Shown: positions 26,305-35,318, counted from the first letter of the stretch. The stretch: DNA of 64,000 bases from Bacteroides sp. M10 (GCF_014334015.1 NZ_CP060488.1:5352501-5416500), one strand, 5' to 3'. Numbers and translations: made by a program. The notes: generated from the letters alone by a model not told the origin.

Positions 26305-27039
26305 TTATTCTCCCTCTTCCGGCTGCATATTGGTATAAACAGTCTGCACGTCGTCAAATTCTTCCAAACGTTCGATCATCTTATCCAATGTTTCGCGCTG
26401 TTCCGGAGTCACCTCTTTCATGTCGTTCGGGATATAAGTGAAGTCTCCACCGACATCTTCAAAGCCACACTCCTCCAGGTGTTTCTGAATAGCGGCATAG
26501 CTCTTGGGATTACCATAGATAGTGATTGTTCCTTCTTCATCATCCTCTTCGTATTCATCTTCCACATCATAATCGATCAGATCCAGAATCAGTTCTTCCA
26601 TATCCAATCCGTCTTTCTTCTTGAAAGTGAATACACATTTGTGGTCGAACAGGAACGCGAGAGATCCCATTGTACCGAGATTACCGCCAAACTTATTAAA
26701 TACCGAACGAACGTCAGCCACCGTACGGGTTGTGTTATCTGTCAGCGTATCCACAAATACAGCAATACCGTGAGGACCGTATCCTTCGTAAGTCATGCTC
26801 TTGTAGTCGCTCTGGTCTTTACCCATTGCGTTTTTGATAGCACGTTCAATATTATCCTTCGGCATATTTTCACGCTTACAAGTAGCGATCACCGAACGCA
26901 AAGTCGGGTTATTTTCAGGTTCCGGACCGCCTGCCTTTACAGCTATCGCGATTTGTTTACCCAGTCTTGTAAATGTTTTAGCCATGTGGCCCCATCTTTT
27001 CAGTTTAGCGGCCTTTCTATATTCAAATGCTCTTCCCAT
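26305..27039 (-). CDS. yebC: YebC/PmpR family protein
   Basis: A 244-residue YebC-family protein. Members act as transcriptional regulators or, as shown more recently for some, ribosome-associated factors that relieve proline stalling. The N-terminal signature is RWGHMAKTFTRLGKQIAIAVKAGG (helical domain), then NMPKDNIERAIKNAMG and YEGYGPHGIAVFVDTLTDN. The acidic stretch EDEYEEDDEEG is in domain 3. It ends with PEEGE. It sits between pheT and the TSCPD gene on the minus strand. Confidence 0.93.
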   Translation of the reverse strand: MGRAFEYRKAAKLKRWGHMAKTFTRLGKQIAIAVKAGGPEPENNPTLRSVIATCKRENMPKDNIERAIKNAMGKDQSDYKSMTYEGYGPHGIAVFVDTLTDNTTRTVADVRSVFNKFGGNLGTMGSLAFLFDHKCVFTFKKKDGLDMEELILDLIDYDVEDEYEEDDEEGTITIYGNPKSYAAIQKHLEECGFEDVGGDFTYIPNDMKEVTPEQRETLDKMIERLEEFDDVQTVYTNMQPEEGE

Positions 27040-27070
27040 TGGTTTATATTTTTAGATTGAAATTTTAAGT

Positions 27071-29533
27071 TTATCTAAGTTTGGCACCCAGCTTATCTTC
27101 CAAGTTCTTCACCAGTTTCGACATGATCTTATCAATCATCTTATCATTCAAAGTCTGGCTCTCATCCTGAAGCAGGAAGCTCACCGCATACGACTTCTTG
27201 CCTGCTTCCAGATTTTTACCTTCGTACACGTCGAAGAGTTCCACTTCTTTCAACAGCTTCTTCTCTGTTTCGTAAGCAATCTTTTCAATTTCGGCAAACT
27301 GCACATTCTTGTCAAGCAACAATGCCAAGTCACGTTTCACAGCAGGGAACTTGGAGATTTCCTTGTAGCTGATCTTCACAGAACGGATAGCTTTCATCAG
27401 TTCCTTCCAGTTCAAGTCGGCAAAATATACTTCATTGTCGATATCAAATGCTTTCAACAGCTTCTTAGTCACAATACCGAAGGAAGCAAGACGCTTACCA
27501 CCCTTCGTATTGATAGAAAGTGCGGCAGCAAAAATATCGTCCGTCAGATTACCGACAACCAGATTGTGCAAATCCAGTCCCAGACGCTTCAATATATTTT
27601 CTACATAAGCCTTCAATTCATATACCGAACTGTTCTCATCTGCATGTGCCCATGAATTGGAAACCTTCTTACCGGTTACCCACAAGCCCAAGTGATAATC
27701 TTCCGAGTAAGGAGCCAATACCTTCTCTTCATTCTTCTTGTCAGCATCGAAATGATAGCAATTACCGAATTCGAAGAACTTCAAATCAGCATTCTTACGA
27801 TTTGCATTATGAGCAATACTTTCCAGTCCACCGAACAGCAAAGTCTGACGCATAGCGTTCAAATCCGCACTCAACGGATTCAATAACATCACTAGATGGT
27901 TGGACGGATAAGTCTCCATACCATCATAATAAGCAGCACGCGTCAATGAGTTGTTCAGGATCTCATTAAATCCGCAGCCCACCAATTGCTCTGCAATCAA
28001 GTTCTGCAATTTATTCGATTTATCATGTTCACCTTTGGTAGTCAGGCTGGAGTTCAGTGTAGTCGGGATTTCAACATTATTATATCCGTAGATACGAAGA
28101 ATATCTTCAATCACGTCACAATCACGCTGCACGTCTACACGATAAGGAGGAACAGCTAATGTCAGCCCTTCCACCGTTTCATTAGTGATCTTCATTTCCA
28201 GGCTGGTCACAATGCTCTTGATTGTCTCTACCGGAATTACTTTTCCTACCAAAGAATGTACTTTCTCATAAGCCAGATCAACTATAAAATCGGGTGCAGC
28301 AGTAGTGAACACGTCTTTTATTTCAGAAGAAATCGTACCGCCAGCCAGTTCTTTAACCATCAAAGCAGCCAGTTTCAAGCAATATATCACACTGTTCGGA
28401 TCGATACCGCGTTCGAAACGGAAAGAAGCATCCGTATTCAAGCCATGACGGCGGGCTGTCTTACGCACCCATGTAGGATGGAAATAAGCACTTTCAATGA
28501 ATACATCTGTCGTAGCTTCCGTAGAACCGGAGTCCAGTCCGCCGAATACACCGGCAATACACATGGCCTCTTCCTTGTTACAAATCATCAGGTCGCGTTC
28601 GTTCAATTTACGTTCCACCTCATCCAGCGTAACGAACGGGGTTCCTTCCGGCATTGTCTTTACAATTACTTCATTGCCTTTTATCTTTCCGGCATCGAAG
28701 CAATGCAACGGCTGACCGAAAGCATGAACGATATAATTAGTAATATCCACTACATTATTAATAGGACGCACCCCGATCAGACGCAATTTGTTTTGCAGCC
28801 ATTCCGGGCTTTCCTTCACAGTGACACCTTTCACCGTAACACCGGCATAATGCGGACAAGCTTCGCTGTTTTCCACCTTCACTTCAATATTCAAGTCATG
28901 GTTTTCCACTTTAAAGCCGTCTACCGACGGACGTTGCAAAGTAGCCTGTTTGCCGTTCTGAATCAGATAAGCATACAAGTCACGAGCCACCCCATAGTGA
29001 GAGCAAGCATCCGCACGGTTAGGCGTGATGTCCACTTCAAGCACATAGTCGCTCTTGATATTATAATAATCCTTGGCAAGCGTACCCGGAACAGCGTTTT
29101 CCGGCAATACGATAATACCTGCATGATCCGTACCGATACCGATTTCGTCTTCAGCACAAATCATACCAGTAGATTCCACCCCACGGATTTTTGATTTCTT
29201 GATGGTAAAACATTCGTCACCGTCATAAAGTTTTGTACCTAAAGTAGCTACCACCACTTTCTGTCCGGCAGCCACATTCGGGGCACCACAAACAATCTGT
29301 ACCGGTTCACCGTCTCCCAGATTGACAGTAGTAATATGCAAATGGTCAGAATTAGGATGTTCCGTGCAGGTCAGCACTTCACCGATCACCAGTCCTTCCA
29401 AACCACCTTTAATGGTTTGCACTTCTTCTACACCACCTGTTTCCAAGCCAATAGACGTCAACGCAGCAGCCGTTTCATCAGGCGTCAGGTCGAAGTTGAC
29501 ATACTCTTTCAGCCAGTTATAAGAGATATTCAT
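27071..29533 (-). CDS. pheT: Phenylalanyl-tRNA synthetase beta subunit
   Basis: PheT (820 residues) forms an alpha2-beta2 enzyme with PheS, which is not in this window. Domains in order: an N-terminal EMAP/OB tRNA-binding domain (residues about 40-150), the B3/B4 editing domain, the B5 domain, a catalytic-like core, and a C-terminal FDX-ACB anticodon-binding domain (residues about 725-820, SKFPAVKRDLALLLD). It is full length. Its promoter is visible just upstream. Confidence 0.96.
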   Translation of the reverse strand: MNISYNWLKEYVNFDLTPDETAAALTSIGLETGGVEEVQTIKGGLEGLVIGEVLTCTEHPNSDHLHITTVNLGDGEPVQIVCGAPNVAAGQKVVVATLGTKLYDGDECFTIKKSKIRGVESTGMICAEDEIGIGTDHAGIIVLPENAVPGTLAKDYYNIKSDYVLEVDITPNRADACSHYGVARDLYAYLIQNGKQATLQRPSVDGFKVENHDLNIEVKVENSEACPHYAGVTVKGVTVKESPEWLQNKLRLIGVRPINNVVDITNYIVHAFGQPLHCFDAGKIKGNEVIVKTMPEGTPFVTLDEVERKLNERDLMICNKEEAMCIAGVFGGLDSGSTEATTDVFIESAYFHPTWVRKTARRHGLNTDASFRFERGIDPNSVIYCLKLAALMVKELAGGTISSEIKDVFTTAAPDFIVDLAYEKVHSLVGKVIPVETIKSIVTSLEMKITNETVEGLTLAVPPYRVDVQRDCDVIEDILRIYGYNNVEIPTTLNSSLTTKGEHDKSNKLQNLIAEQLVGCGFNEILNNSLTRAAYYDGMETYPSNHLVMLLNPLSADLNAMRQTLLFGGLESIAHNANRKNADLKFFEFGNCYHFDADKKNEEKVLAPYSEDYHLGLWVTGKKVSNSWAHADENSSVYELKAYVENILKRLGLDLHNLVVGNLTDDIFAAALSINTKGGKRLASFGIVTKKLLKAFDIDNEVYFADLNWKELMKAIRSVKISYKEISKFPAVKRDLALLLDKNVQFAEIEKIAYETEKKLLKEVELFDVYEGKNLEAGKKSYAVSFLLQDESQTLNDKMIDKIMSKLVKNLEDKLGAKLR

Positions 29534-29568
29534 ATATTTAATTTTTTATTGTTTCTCAAAAAGATTTG

Positions 29569-29576
29569 CAAAGTTA
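29569..29576 (-). promoter_or_regulatory. Promoter -7 box of pheT
   Basis: The minus-strand TAACTTTG matches TAnnTTTG, 36 bases before the ATG at 29533. Confidence 0.55.
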
Positions 29577-29617
29577 ATAAGATTTTTCGGTTGACCGAGA
29601 AGGTTAGATAAAAAAGT

Positions 29618-29714
29618 TTATAGTTGATAGTTACCATGCGGAATAACATACAGATAGAAGAAATGTTGCGCAGAGCATTTTCACTATCAGTTATCAACTA
29701 TCAACTATTAACTA
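29618..29714. repeat. Inverted pair of A+T-rich linker repeats between dnaB and pheT
   Basis: The left block (29618-29633, TTATAGTTGATAGTTA) and right block (29683-29714, degenerate TATCAACTA copies) are inverted relative to each other, with 49 bases between. The right block runs over the last codons of dnaB. The layout is the same as the linker pairs flanking the dnaB-ispE and rnfA-rnfE gaps. Confidence 0.65.
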
Positions 29715-31271
29715 AAATGGTAACGGTCCATCTCCCGGTGCTCCGAATGGATTCTCCGTCTGCGGTGCAAAATCAGGTGCGGGAGGAGGTATGGAACCAG
29801 CATTACCTGTATTCATTTTCGATCCTAACATAGCTCCTGCAGGCTCACCCGGCATCGGGATCACCATATCGTCCTCCGGATTAGAGAAACGGGTAAACTC
29901 ACCCTTAAAGCGGAGCAACACCTCGCCTACCGCACCGTTACGATGCTTGGCGATTACAATTTCCGCCATACCGCGCAAGTCATTACCACGATCATCCTGA
30001 AATATCTTATAGTATTCCGGACGATGAATAAAGCACACCATATCGGCATCCTGCTCGATGGCTCCCGATTCACGAAGGTCACTCAACTGCGGTCGTTTAC
30101 CGTCAATACCTTCACGACTTTCCACACCACGATTCAACTGTGACAGTGCGATAATCGGAATACTCAACTCCTTCGCCAATCCTTTCAACGAACGGGAAAT
30201 GGTACTAACCTCTTCCTGACGGCTACCAAACGCCATCCCACTCGCATTCATCAACTGAAGGTAGTCAATGATGATGATTCGCACCCCATGTTCGCGTACC
30301 AGACGACGCGCTTTGGTTCGAAGTTCAAACACAGACAGAGACGGCGTATCATCCACGTAAAGCGGTGCATCCATCAGATTCTTCAGTTTATAGTCCAGTT
30401 GTTGCCATTCATAATTTGCCAACTGCCCGCTTTTGATTTTCTCGCTCGGAATCTCGCAGACATTCGCAATCAAACGGTTCACCAGCTGAACGTTACTCAT
30501 TTCAAGAGAGAACAACGCCACCGGGTTCCGGTAATCCACCGCAATATTCTTAGCCATTGAAAGAACGAAAGCAGTCTTACCCATAGCAGGACGGGCAGCT
30601 ATAATAATAAGGTCGGAATTCTGCCAACCCGAAGTCATCTTATCAAGTTTCGTGAAACCACTCTCCAGACCACTCAAACCATCGGTTCGAGCCGCAGCTT
30701 TCTGAATTAGTTTATAGGCTTCGTCAATCACCGGATTGATCTGCGTATAATCTTTTTTCATATTCTGCTGTGAGATCTCAAAAAGCTTACCTTCCGCTTC
30801 CTGCATCAAGTCGTCCACGTCCAGGGTCTCGTCAAACGCTTTACTCTGGATATTGCTCGTAAACGTTATCAACTCACGCGCCAGCGATTTCTGTGCAATA
30901 ATACGGGCATGGTATTCAATATGTGCGGATGAAGCCACTTTACTACTCAATTGAGTAATATAGAAGGGACCTCCCACCTCTTCCAAGTCTCCGCGTTTAC
31001 TAAGTTGTTCCTTTACAGTCAGAATATCCACCGGTTTCTGGTTCACCGCAAGGTCGACGATAGCAGAATAAATCAACTGATGCCGGCGTTCGTAAAATGA
31101 TTCGGGACGAAGAATTTCACTCACCAATGAATAAGCGTCCTTTTCAATCATTAAAGCTCCCAAAACTGCTTCTTCCAGTTCAGGCGCCTGCGGCTGAATA
31201 CGACCATAATCATTTACCGGTTGTATTTTAGTAGACTTTGAATTGCGGGTATTTCTTTTCTGTTCGGCCAT
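29712..31271 (-). CDS. dnaB: Replicative DNA helicase DnaB
   Basis: DnaB (519 residues) is the hexameric fork helicase. The N-terminal primase-interacting domain is present (PQAPELEEAVLGALMIEKDAY), then the RecA-like helicase core with Walker A ARPAMGKTAFVLSMAKN (about residue 230) and Walker B RIIIIDYLQLM, and the arginine-finger/sensor region QEVSTISRSLKGLAKELSIP. A C-terminal Pro/Gly tail of about 50 residues ends GAPGDGPLPF, as in other Bacteroidetes. It is divergent from ispE. Confidence 0.96.
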   Translation of the reverse strand: MAEQKRNTRNSKSTKIQPVNDYGRIQPQAPELEEAVLGALMIEKDAYSLVSEILRPESFYERRHQLIYSAIVDLAVNQKPVDILTVKEQLSKRGDLEEVGGPFYITQLSSKVASSAHIEYHARIIAQKSLARELITFTSNIQSKAFDETLDVDDLMQEAEGKLFEISQQNMKKDYTQINPVIDEAYKLIQKAAARTDGLSGLESGFTKLDKMTSGWQNSDLIIIAARPAMGKTAFVLSMAKNIAVDYRNPVALFSLEMSNVQLVNRLIANVCEIPSEKIKSGQLANYEWQQLDYKLKNLMDAPLYVDDTPSLSVFELRTKARRLVREHGVRIIIIDYLQLMNASGMAFGSRQEEVSTISRSLKGLAKELSIPIIALSQLNRGVESREGIDGKRPQLSDLRESGAIEQDADMVCFIHRPEYYKIFQDDRGNDLRGMAEIVIAKHRNGAVGEVLLRFKGEFTRFSNPEDDMVIPMPGEPAGAMLGSKMNTGNAGSIPPPAPDFAPQTENPFGAPGDGPLPF

Positions 31272-31367
31272 CGAGATATTTACTATTTTACGATTTACTA
31301 TTTATTATTTTACGACTGGACAGACTCTATTATCACATTTATCACGGAATTCTTCCAGTCGAGACGA

Positions 31368-31375
31368 CAAAGATA
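31368..31375 (-). promoter_or_regulatory. Promoter -7 box of dnaB
   Basis: The minus-strand TATCTTTG matches TAnnTTTG, 97 bases before the dnaB ATG. Confidence 0.55.
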
Positions 31376-31419
31376 GAATATAATCACGAAGAATGAATAA
31401 GGAAAAATGAAGATTTTAG

Positions 31420-31427
31420 TAACTTTG
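31420..31427 (+). promoter_or_regulatory. Promoter -7 box of ispE
   Basis: TAACTTTG followed by C matches TAnnTTTG, 82 bases before the ispE ATG. Confidence 0.55.
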
Positions 31428-31509
31428 CTCCCGATTCACATTATCCAGCTATGATTAATTGTAATGTGAAGCACTGTAAATAGTAAATAGTAAAATAGTA
31501 AATAGAAAT

Positions 31510-32340
31510 ATGATTGCTTTTCCCAATATCAAAATAAACCTGGGACTTTCCATCACGGAAAAACGCCCGGACGGATACCACAATCTGGAAACAGTTTTCT
31601 ATCCGGTGGCTCTGGAAGACGCACTGGAAATCCGTACCTCCCCTAACGCTGACCGAAAATTCACTCTCCACCAACATGGAATGGAAATAGCCGGTAACCC
31701 TGAAGACAATCTGGTAGTAAAAGCCTATTTATTGATGGATAAGGAATTTCATCTCCCTCCTGTCGAAATCCACTTATACAAGCACATCCCTTCAGGAGCC
31801 GGACTGGGAGGAGGATCATCGGATGCCGCTTTCATGCTAAAGTTGCTCAACGATCATTATCAGCTGGGAGTATCCGAAGAACAATTGGAAGTATACGCTG
31901 CCACTTTGGGAGCAGACTGCGCTTTCTTTATCAAAAACAGACCGATATTTGCCGAGGGAATTGGAAACATCTTCTCCCCGGTCGAACTTTCATTAAACGG
32001 CTACCAAATCATGATTATAAAACCGAATGTTTTTGTTTCCACCCGGGAAGCCTTTTCAAACATTCATCCCCATCGTCCGAAATATCCGGTTAGGGAGGCA
32101 ATCCAGCGTCCTGTACAAGAATGGAAGGATACGTTAATCAATGATTTCGAAGCAAGTGTATTCCCGCAACATCCCGTCATTGGAGAAATCAAAGAAGAAC
32201 TCTATCATCAAGGAGCAATCTACGCATCCATGAGCGGCTCCGGCTCATCCGTATTCGGGCTGTTTGCTCCCGGATTCGTCTTACCGGAAATTGATTGGGG
32301 AACTGACGTATTCTGCTTCAAAGGTACATTAAACAAATAA
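31510..32340 (+). CDS. ispE: 4-diphosphocytidyl-2-C-methyl-D-erythritol kinase
   Basis: IspE (276 residues) phosphorylates CDP-methylerythritol in the MEP isoprenoid pathway. It is a GHMP kinase with [22 protein letters not shown] at the N-terminus (catalytic Lys, His/Asp), the ATP loop [18 protein letters not shown] (about residue 93), and C-terminal [13 protein letters not shown]. It is full length and monocistronic. The next gene is convergent. Confidence 0.96.
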   Translation: MIAFPNIKINLGLSITEKRPDGYHNLETVFYPVALEDALEIRTSPNADRKFTLHQHGMEIAGNPEDNLVVKAYLLMDKEFHLPPVEIHLYKHIPSGAGLGGGSSDAAFMLKLLNDHYQLGVSEEQLEVYAATLGADCAFFIKNRPIFAEGIGNIFSPVELSLNGYQIMIIKPNVFVSTREAFSNIHPHRPKYPVREAIQRPVQEWKDTLINDFEASVFPQHPVIGEIKEELYHQGAIYASMSGSGSSVFGLFAPGFVLPEIDWGTDVFCFKGTLNK

Positions 32341-32372
32341 ATCTCACTAACAATTATGTTTTGACTATTTTT

Positions 32373-32735
32373 TCAAAATCCCAACATGGCAGCGGGGTGT
32401 ATATTGAGTACCCGGCAAAGCAAGCGAGCTATTTTTAAAGTAGGTTCCGAGCGACCCGAAATATAATCATTCACGCGTGAAGGGCTAACCCCTATTTCAC
32501 TGGCAAGCTGTTTTTGTGTCATTCCCTTTTCTTCAAGGGACAATTCTATCAATTCTGCTACGGTTGGTTTTTCTATAGGAAAATGTTCCTTCTCATACGC
32601 AATCACTATATCAGACATAACAGAAAGCTCCACCATGCTCTTGTCATTTGCAGGAGTGCTGTCGTCCACCAAAGGCAGAAGTTCTTCGACTCTTGCCAAT
32701 GCAAATTCGTATTGTTCTTTCGTTATTTTAGTCAT
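32373..32735 (-). CDS. higA: HigA-type antitoxin (XRE helix-turn-helix)
   Basis: A 120-residue antitoxin. The C-terminal half is a Cro/XRE DNA-binding domain (SLEEKGMTQKQLASEIGVSPSRVNDYISGR, about residues 69-98), followed by LKIARLLCRVLNIHPAAMLGF. The acidic N-terminal half should contact the toxin. The toxin gene lies 10 bases upstream on the same strand, the toxin-first order of higBA systems. The antitoxin should also repress the pair's promoter. Confidence 0.9.
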   Translation of the reverse strand: MTKITKEQYEFALARVEELLPLVDDSTPANDKSMVELSVMSDIVIAYEKEHFPIEKPTVAELIELSLEEKGMTQKQLASEIGVSPSRVNDYISGRSEPTLKIARLLCRVLNIHPAAMLGF

Positions 32736-32745
32736 ATCTATTATA

Positions 32746-33045
32746 TTATATAGTTGAACAATCTATTTTATCATACTCTTTATGAGTTCCCACCCAACGG
32801 ACAAAAATGTATCCCACCGTAAATTTAACAACCACTACCAGCCGATAGTTGTTCCCTCTGATATTAAAAACATAGTGTTGATTGCCCACATAATCAGTCG
32901 ATAGAAAATCCGCTTTTATATCAGACAAATTCCGCCATTCTGCTTTTTCCGCTATATCATACCAACGTTCTAAAGCAACACGTGAATCTTCACACCCTTT
33001 CGTCTCGTAGAAATCTTTCAATTTCTTATGTGATACTACTCTCAT
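32746..33045 (-). CDS. higB: HigB-type mRNA interferase toxin
   Basis: A 99-residue RelE-superfamily toxin of the HigB group. The fold markers are VVSHKKLKDFYETKG, ALERWYDIAEKAEWRNLSDIKADF, YVFNIRGNNYRLVVVVKF and FVRWVGTHKEYDKID. In this family the C-terminal GTHKEYD segment carries the catalytic His/Tyr region that cuts mRNA on the ribosome. A -7 box lies 18 bases upstream. Together with the antitoxin it forms an intact pair with no frameshift. Confidence 0.9.
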   Translation of the reverse strand: MRVVSHKKLKDFYETKGCEDSRVALERWYDIAEKAEWRNLSDIKADFLSTDYVGNQHYVFNIRGNNYRLVVVVKFTVGYIFVRWVGTHKEYDKIDCSTI

Positions 33046-33062
33046 ATCTTATTCATTTGATA

Positions 33063-33070
33063 CAAAATTA
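33063..33070 (-). promoter_or_regulatory. Promoter -7 box of higBA
   Basis: The minus-strand TAATTTTG matches TAnnTTTG, 18 bases before the toxin ATG at 33045. Confidence 0.45.
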
Positions 33071-33143
33071 CAAAATAATTTTGGATAACAAAAGAATTAA
33101 TGCTAAATATTTTATAAAACAGAACATCCATGCTGGGCGTACC

Positions 33144-33178
33144 AAAAAACGGTACCACGACTCACGTCGTAGTACCGT
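33144..33178 (-). terminator. Strong intrinsic terminator downstream of galE
   Basis: On the minus strand ACGGTAC-T-ACGAC and GTCGT-G-GTACCGT pair over 13 positions with one mismatch around a GTGA loop, then TTTTTT. It is 190 bases beyond the galE stop codon, so it ends either a long galE 3' UTR or a separate small RNA. Confidence 0.8.
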
Positions 33179-33300
33179 CACAACACAAACACAAAATAAA
33201 ACACGACAAAACTACTATGCAATCTTTCCTGTCTATGCCGGGGAGGCATAAGTACTATCTACGTATATTCGCATACTCATAAACAGCTTCAGGTCGATTA
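33144..33300 (-). ncRNA. Candidate small RNA or structured galE 3' UTR
   Basis: This is the middle of a 323-base gap with no gene between higB and galE. On the minus strand it holds a small hairpin TATGCC-TCCCC-GGCATA near 33232-33248, an unstructured T/G-rich stretch, and a strong terminator at its end. A separate palindrome after galE (33308-33337) could end the galE message, leaving this as an independent transcript. No convincing -7 box was found for it, and no known RNA family is recognised. This is inference. Confidence 0.35.
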
Positions 33301-33307
33301 GCATCAA

Positions 33308-33337
33308 TTAAACAAATCGCATGCACGATTTGTTTAA
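33308..33337 (-). terminator. 30-bp perfect palindrome after the galE stop codon
   Basis: TTAAACAAATCG (33308-33319) and CGATTTGTTTAA (33326-33337) form a perfect 12-bp stem with a CATGCA spacer, itself near-palindromic. It is 31 bases past the galE stop. There is no T-run, so it could be a weak terminator, an RNA-stability hairpin, or a protein-binding site. Confidence 0.55.
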
Positions 33338-33368
33338 ACTTTTATGTTATTTAAAACAAGTTTCTCTT

Positions 33369-34403
33369 TTATTGAATCCCTCTTTCACGGAGTTTCAGCT
33401 GCCAGTTCCATGCAGAGCGTAAAGTATCTTCTAAAGTTTCTACGGCTTTCCAACCCAGCTCTTTATTAGCAAAATCCGGGTTAGCCCAAACTTTTTCAAT
33501 GTCACCTGCACGACGTCCGACAATCTGATAATTCAATTTTACGCCAGTGGCTTTTTCAAAGCCATTTATTAATTCCAATACAGAAACACCACGTCCTGTA
33601 CCAATATTAAATACTTCTACTTTTTCTTTTTGTTTCTTTTCCAAGATACGACGGATAGCAATCACGTGTGCTTTAGCCAAGTCAACGACATTGATAAAGT
33701 CACGGATACAAGAACCGTCCGGTGTATCATAATCGTCACCAAACACGCTAAGTTTCTCACGGATACCGATGGCTGTCTGGGTCAGATATGGAATCAGGTT
33801 TTGAGGAACCCCGTTAGGCAGTTCACCCAGCAATGCAGTAGGATGCGCGCCAATCGGGTTGAAATAGCGCAACATGATCGCATTGATCGGAGCACCTGAA
33901 GCTACCGTATCACGAATAATCTCTTCATTGATCTGTTTGGTATTTCCATAAGGTGATTCCGCTTTCTTGATCGGAGCTTTTTCCGTTACCGGCAGCTCGT
34001 CCGGCTGACCGTATACTGTACAAGAAGAAGAGAACACAATACCTTCTACTCCATGTTTTGGCATCAGTTCGAGAAGGTTAATCAAAGAAACCAGGTTATT
34101 ACGGTAGTAAAGCAACGGTTTTTGTACCGACTCTCCTACTGCTTTGCTAGCTGCAAAGTGAATGATTGCCTTAATTCCTTTATATTTTGCAAATACTGCA
34201 TCCAGACCGGCAAAGTCCAAACAGTCCAGCTTTTCAAAAACTGGGCGAATACCGGAAACTTTCTCTATATTGTCAACAACGTCGGCACTTGAATTTGATA
34301 AATTATCGATGATGATTACTTCATATCCACTGTTTTGTAGTTCTACAACAGTATGAGACCCAATGTATCCTGTCCCGCCTGTTACTAAAATTCTTTCTTT
34401 CAT
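33369..34403 (-). CDS. galE: UDP-glucose 4-epimerase
   Basis: GalE (344 residues) interconverts UDP-glucose and UDP-galactose, in the Leloir pathway and as a supplier of capsule precursors. It is an extended SDR: N-terminal GGTGYIGSHTVVEL (NAD binding), IHFAASKAVGES, SSSCTVYG, and the catalytic YGNTKQINEEI (Tyr-x3-Lys, about residue 153). The C-terminal part reads VFNIGTGRGVSVLEL and RRAGDIEKVWANP. It is full length and monocistronic between its promoter and the palindrome downstream. Confidence 0.96.
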   Translation of the reverse strand: MKERILVTGGTGYIGSHTVVELQNSGYEVIIIDNLSNSSADVVDNIEKVSGIRPVFEKLDCLDFAGLDAVFAKYKGIKAIIHFAASKAVGESVQKPLLYYRNNLVSLINLLELMPKHGVEGIVFSSSCTVYGQPDELPVTEKAPIKKAESPYGNTKQINEEIIRDTVASGAPINAIMLRYFNPIGAHPTALLGELPNGVPQNLIPYLTQTAIGIREKLSVFGDDYDTPDGSCIRDFINVVDLAKAHVIAIRRILEKKQKEKVEVFNIGTGRGVSVLELINGFEKATGVKLNYQIVGRRAGDIEKVWANPDFANKELGWKAVETLEDTLRSAWNWQLKLRERGIQ

Positions 34404-34452
34404 ATACTTTATAAAAAATGGTTAGTTTCTCGGCTTATTATTGTTTGAGTTA

Positions 34453-34460
34453 CAAATGTA
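34453..34460 (-). promoter_or_regulatory. Promoter -7 box of galE
   Basis: The minus-strand TACATTTG matches TAnnTTTG, 50 bases before the ATG at 34403. Confidence 0.55.
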
Positions 34461-34552
34461 TGGAAATAAAATGGAATTGCAATAATCTGCCACAAATTTA
34501 TTTGCTGAAAAGTAATTAAGGTACGATTTGGTAGCATTTAGGTATAAAAAAG

Positions 34553-34599
34553 AATTGGAAACTCTAACCTGTATGTCGCCACACAGCAGAGCTTCCAAT
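34553..34599 (-). terminator. Terminator of the rnf operon
   Basis: On the minus strand ATTGGAAGCTCT pairs with AGAGTTTCCAAT (one mismatch) and is followed by TCTTTTTTATA. It lies 29 bases after the rnfA stop codon. Confidence 0.8.
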
Positions 34600-34627
34600 C
34601 CTCTATTTAATTATCAACTGTAAATCC

Positions 34628-35200
34628 TTACACCACGCCGGAGAATCCCATGAATGCCATAGCAAGCAAACCGGCGGTAATCAAAGCAATCGGAGTTCCT
34701 TGCATTCCTTTCGGAATTTTCACAAGGCTCATCTGTTCGCGCAATCCGGCAAAAAGCACCAGTGCCAGACCGAAGCCGATAGCCGTAGAAAACGCGTATA
34801 CAACACCTGTCAGCAGGTCATAGTCTTTCTGAATCACCAGGATAGCGACACCAAGAATACAACAGTTCGTTGTAATCAGCGGCAAGAACACACCCAAAGC
34901 CTGATACAGGGCCGGAGATACCTTTTTCAGGATGATTTCCACCATCTGCACCAATCCGGCAATCACCAGGATGAATGTAATCGTCTGTAAGTATCCCAGT
35001 CCGAAAACATCCAATACAAACTTCTGAATCAGGAAGGTGACGATGGTAGCGATGGTCAACACGAAAGCAACCGCAGCGCTCATACCCATCGCAGTTTCCA
35101 CCTTCTTGGATACGCCCAGGAACGGACAGATACCCAGGAACTGCGACAACACGATGTTGTTTACAAAGATTGCCGAAATAAATATCAATATATATTCCAT
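34628..35200 (-). CDS. rsxA: Rnf complex subunit RnfA (RsxA)
   Basis: RnfA, 190 residues, is an integral membrane subunit of the Rnf complex, which couples electron transfer between ferredoxin and NAD to ion translocation. It is almost wholly hydrophobic with six predicted helices and starts MEYILIFISAIFVNNIVLSQ. The conserved segment LGICPFLGVSKKVETAMGM carries the cysteine near the iron site shared with RnfE, and TTNCCILGVAILVIQ the second. It is the last gene of the operon, 97 bases after rnfE. Confidence 0.95.
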   Translation of the reverse strand: MEYILIFISAIFVNNIVLSQFLGICPFLGVSKKVETAMGMSAAVAFVLTIATIVTFLIQKFVLDVFGLGYLQTITFILVIAGLVQMVEIILKKVSPALYQALGVFLPLITTNCCILGVAILVIQKDYDLLTGVVYAFSTAIGFGLALVLFAGLREQMSLVKIPKGMQGTPIALITAGLLAMAFMGFSGVV

Positions 35201-35207
35201 AGTTGTT

Positions 35208-35318
35208 AAATTGAAAATTGAGAATTAAAAATTAAAAAATCAGAGAATGTGAAAATGAAATTAAGAATATGGTTCATATCTATTATTTCTCAATTCTCAA
35301 TTTTCAGTTCTCAATTTA
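35208..35318. repeat. Inverted A+T-rich linker pair between rnfE and rnfA
   Basis: The left block (35208-35241) holds AATTGAAAATTGAGAATT and the right block (35289-35318) its near reverse complement AATTCTCAATTTTCAGTT. The right block overlaps the rnfE coding end: the last residues (about NKLRTEN) and the TGA stop at 35299-35297 are written by the repeat. The same TCAATTT unit occurs at 4181-4217. Confidence 0.7.

Larger units (their letters stand above)
31276..31505. repeat. A+T-rich linker repeats flanking the dnaB-ispE divergent promoters
   Basis: Degenerate TTTACTATT copies at 31276-31315 are mirrored by GTAAATAGTAAATAG-type copies at 31475-31505, in inverted orientation. Each block lies directly next to a start codon (dnaB ATG at 31271, ispE ATG at 31510). 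The two divergent promoters lie between the blocks. Confidence 0.65.

Noticed and set aside
26116..27060. A 314-codon open frame opposite yebC
   Set aside because: It is an antisense shadow of yebC and the TSCPD gene, with no start signal or recognisable motif.
28256..29194. A 312-codon open frame opposite pheT
   Set aside because: It lies wholly within pheT on the other strand and has typical shadow composition.
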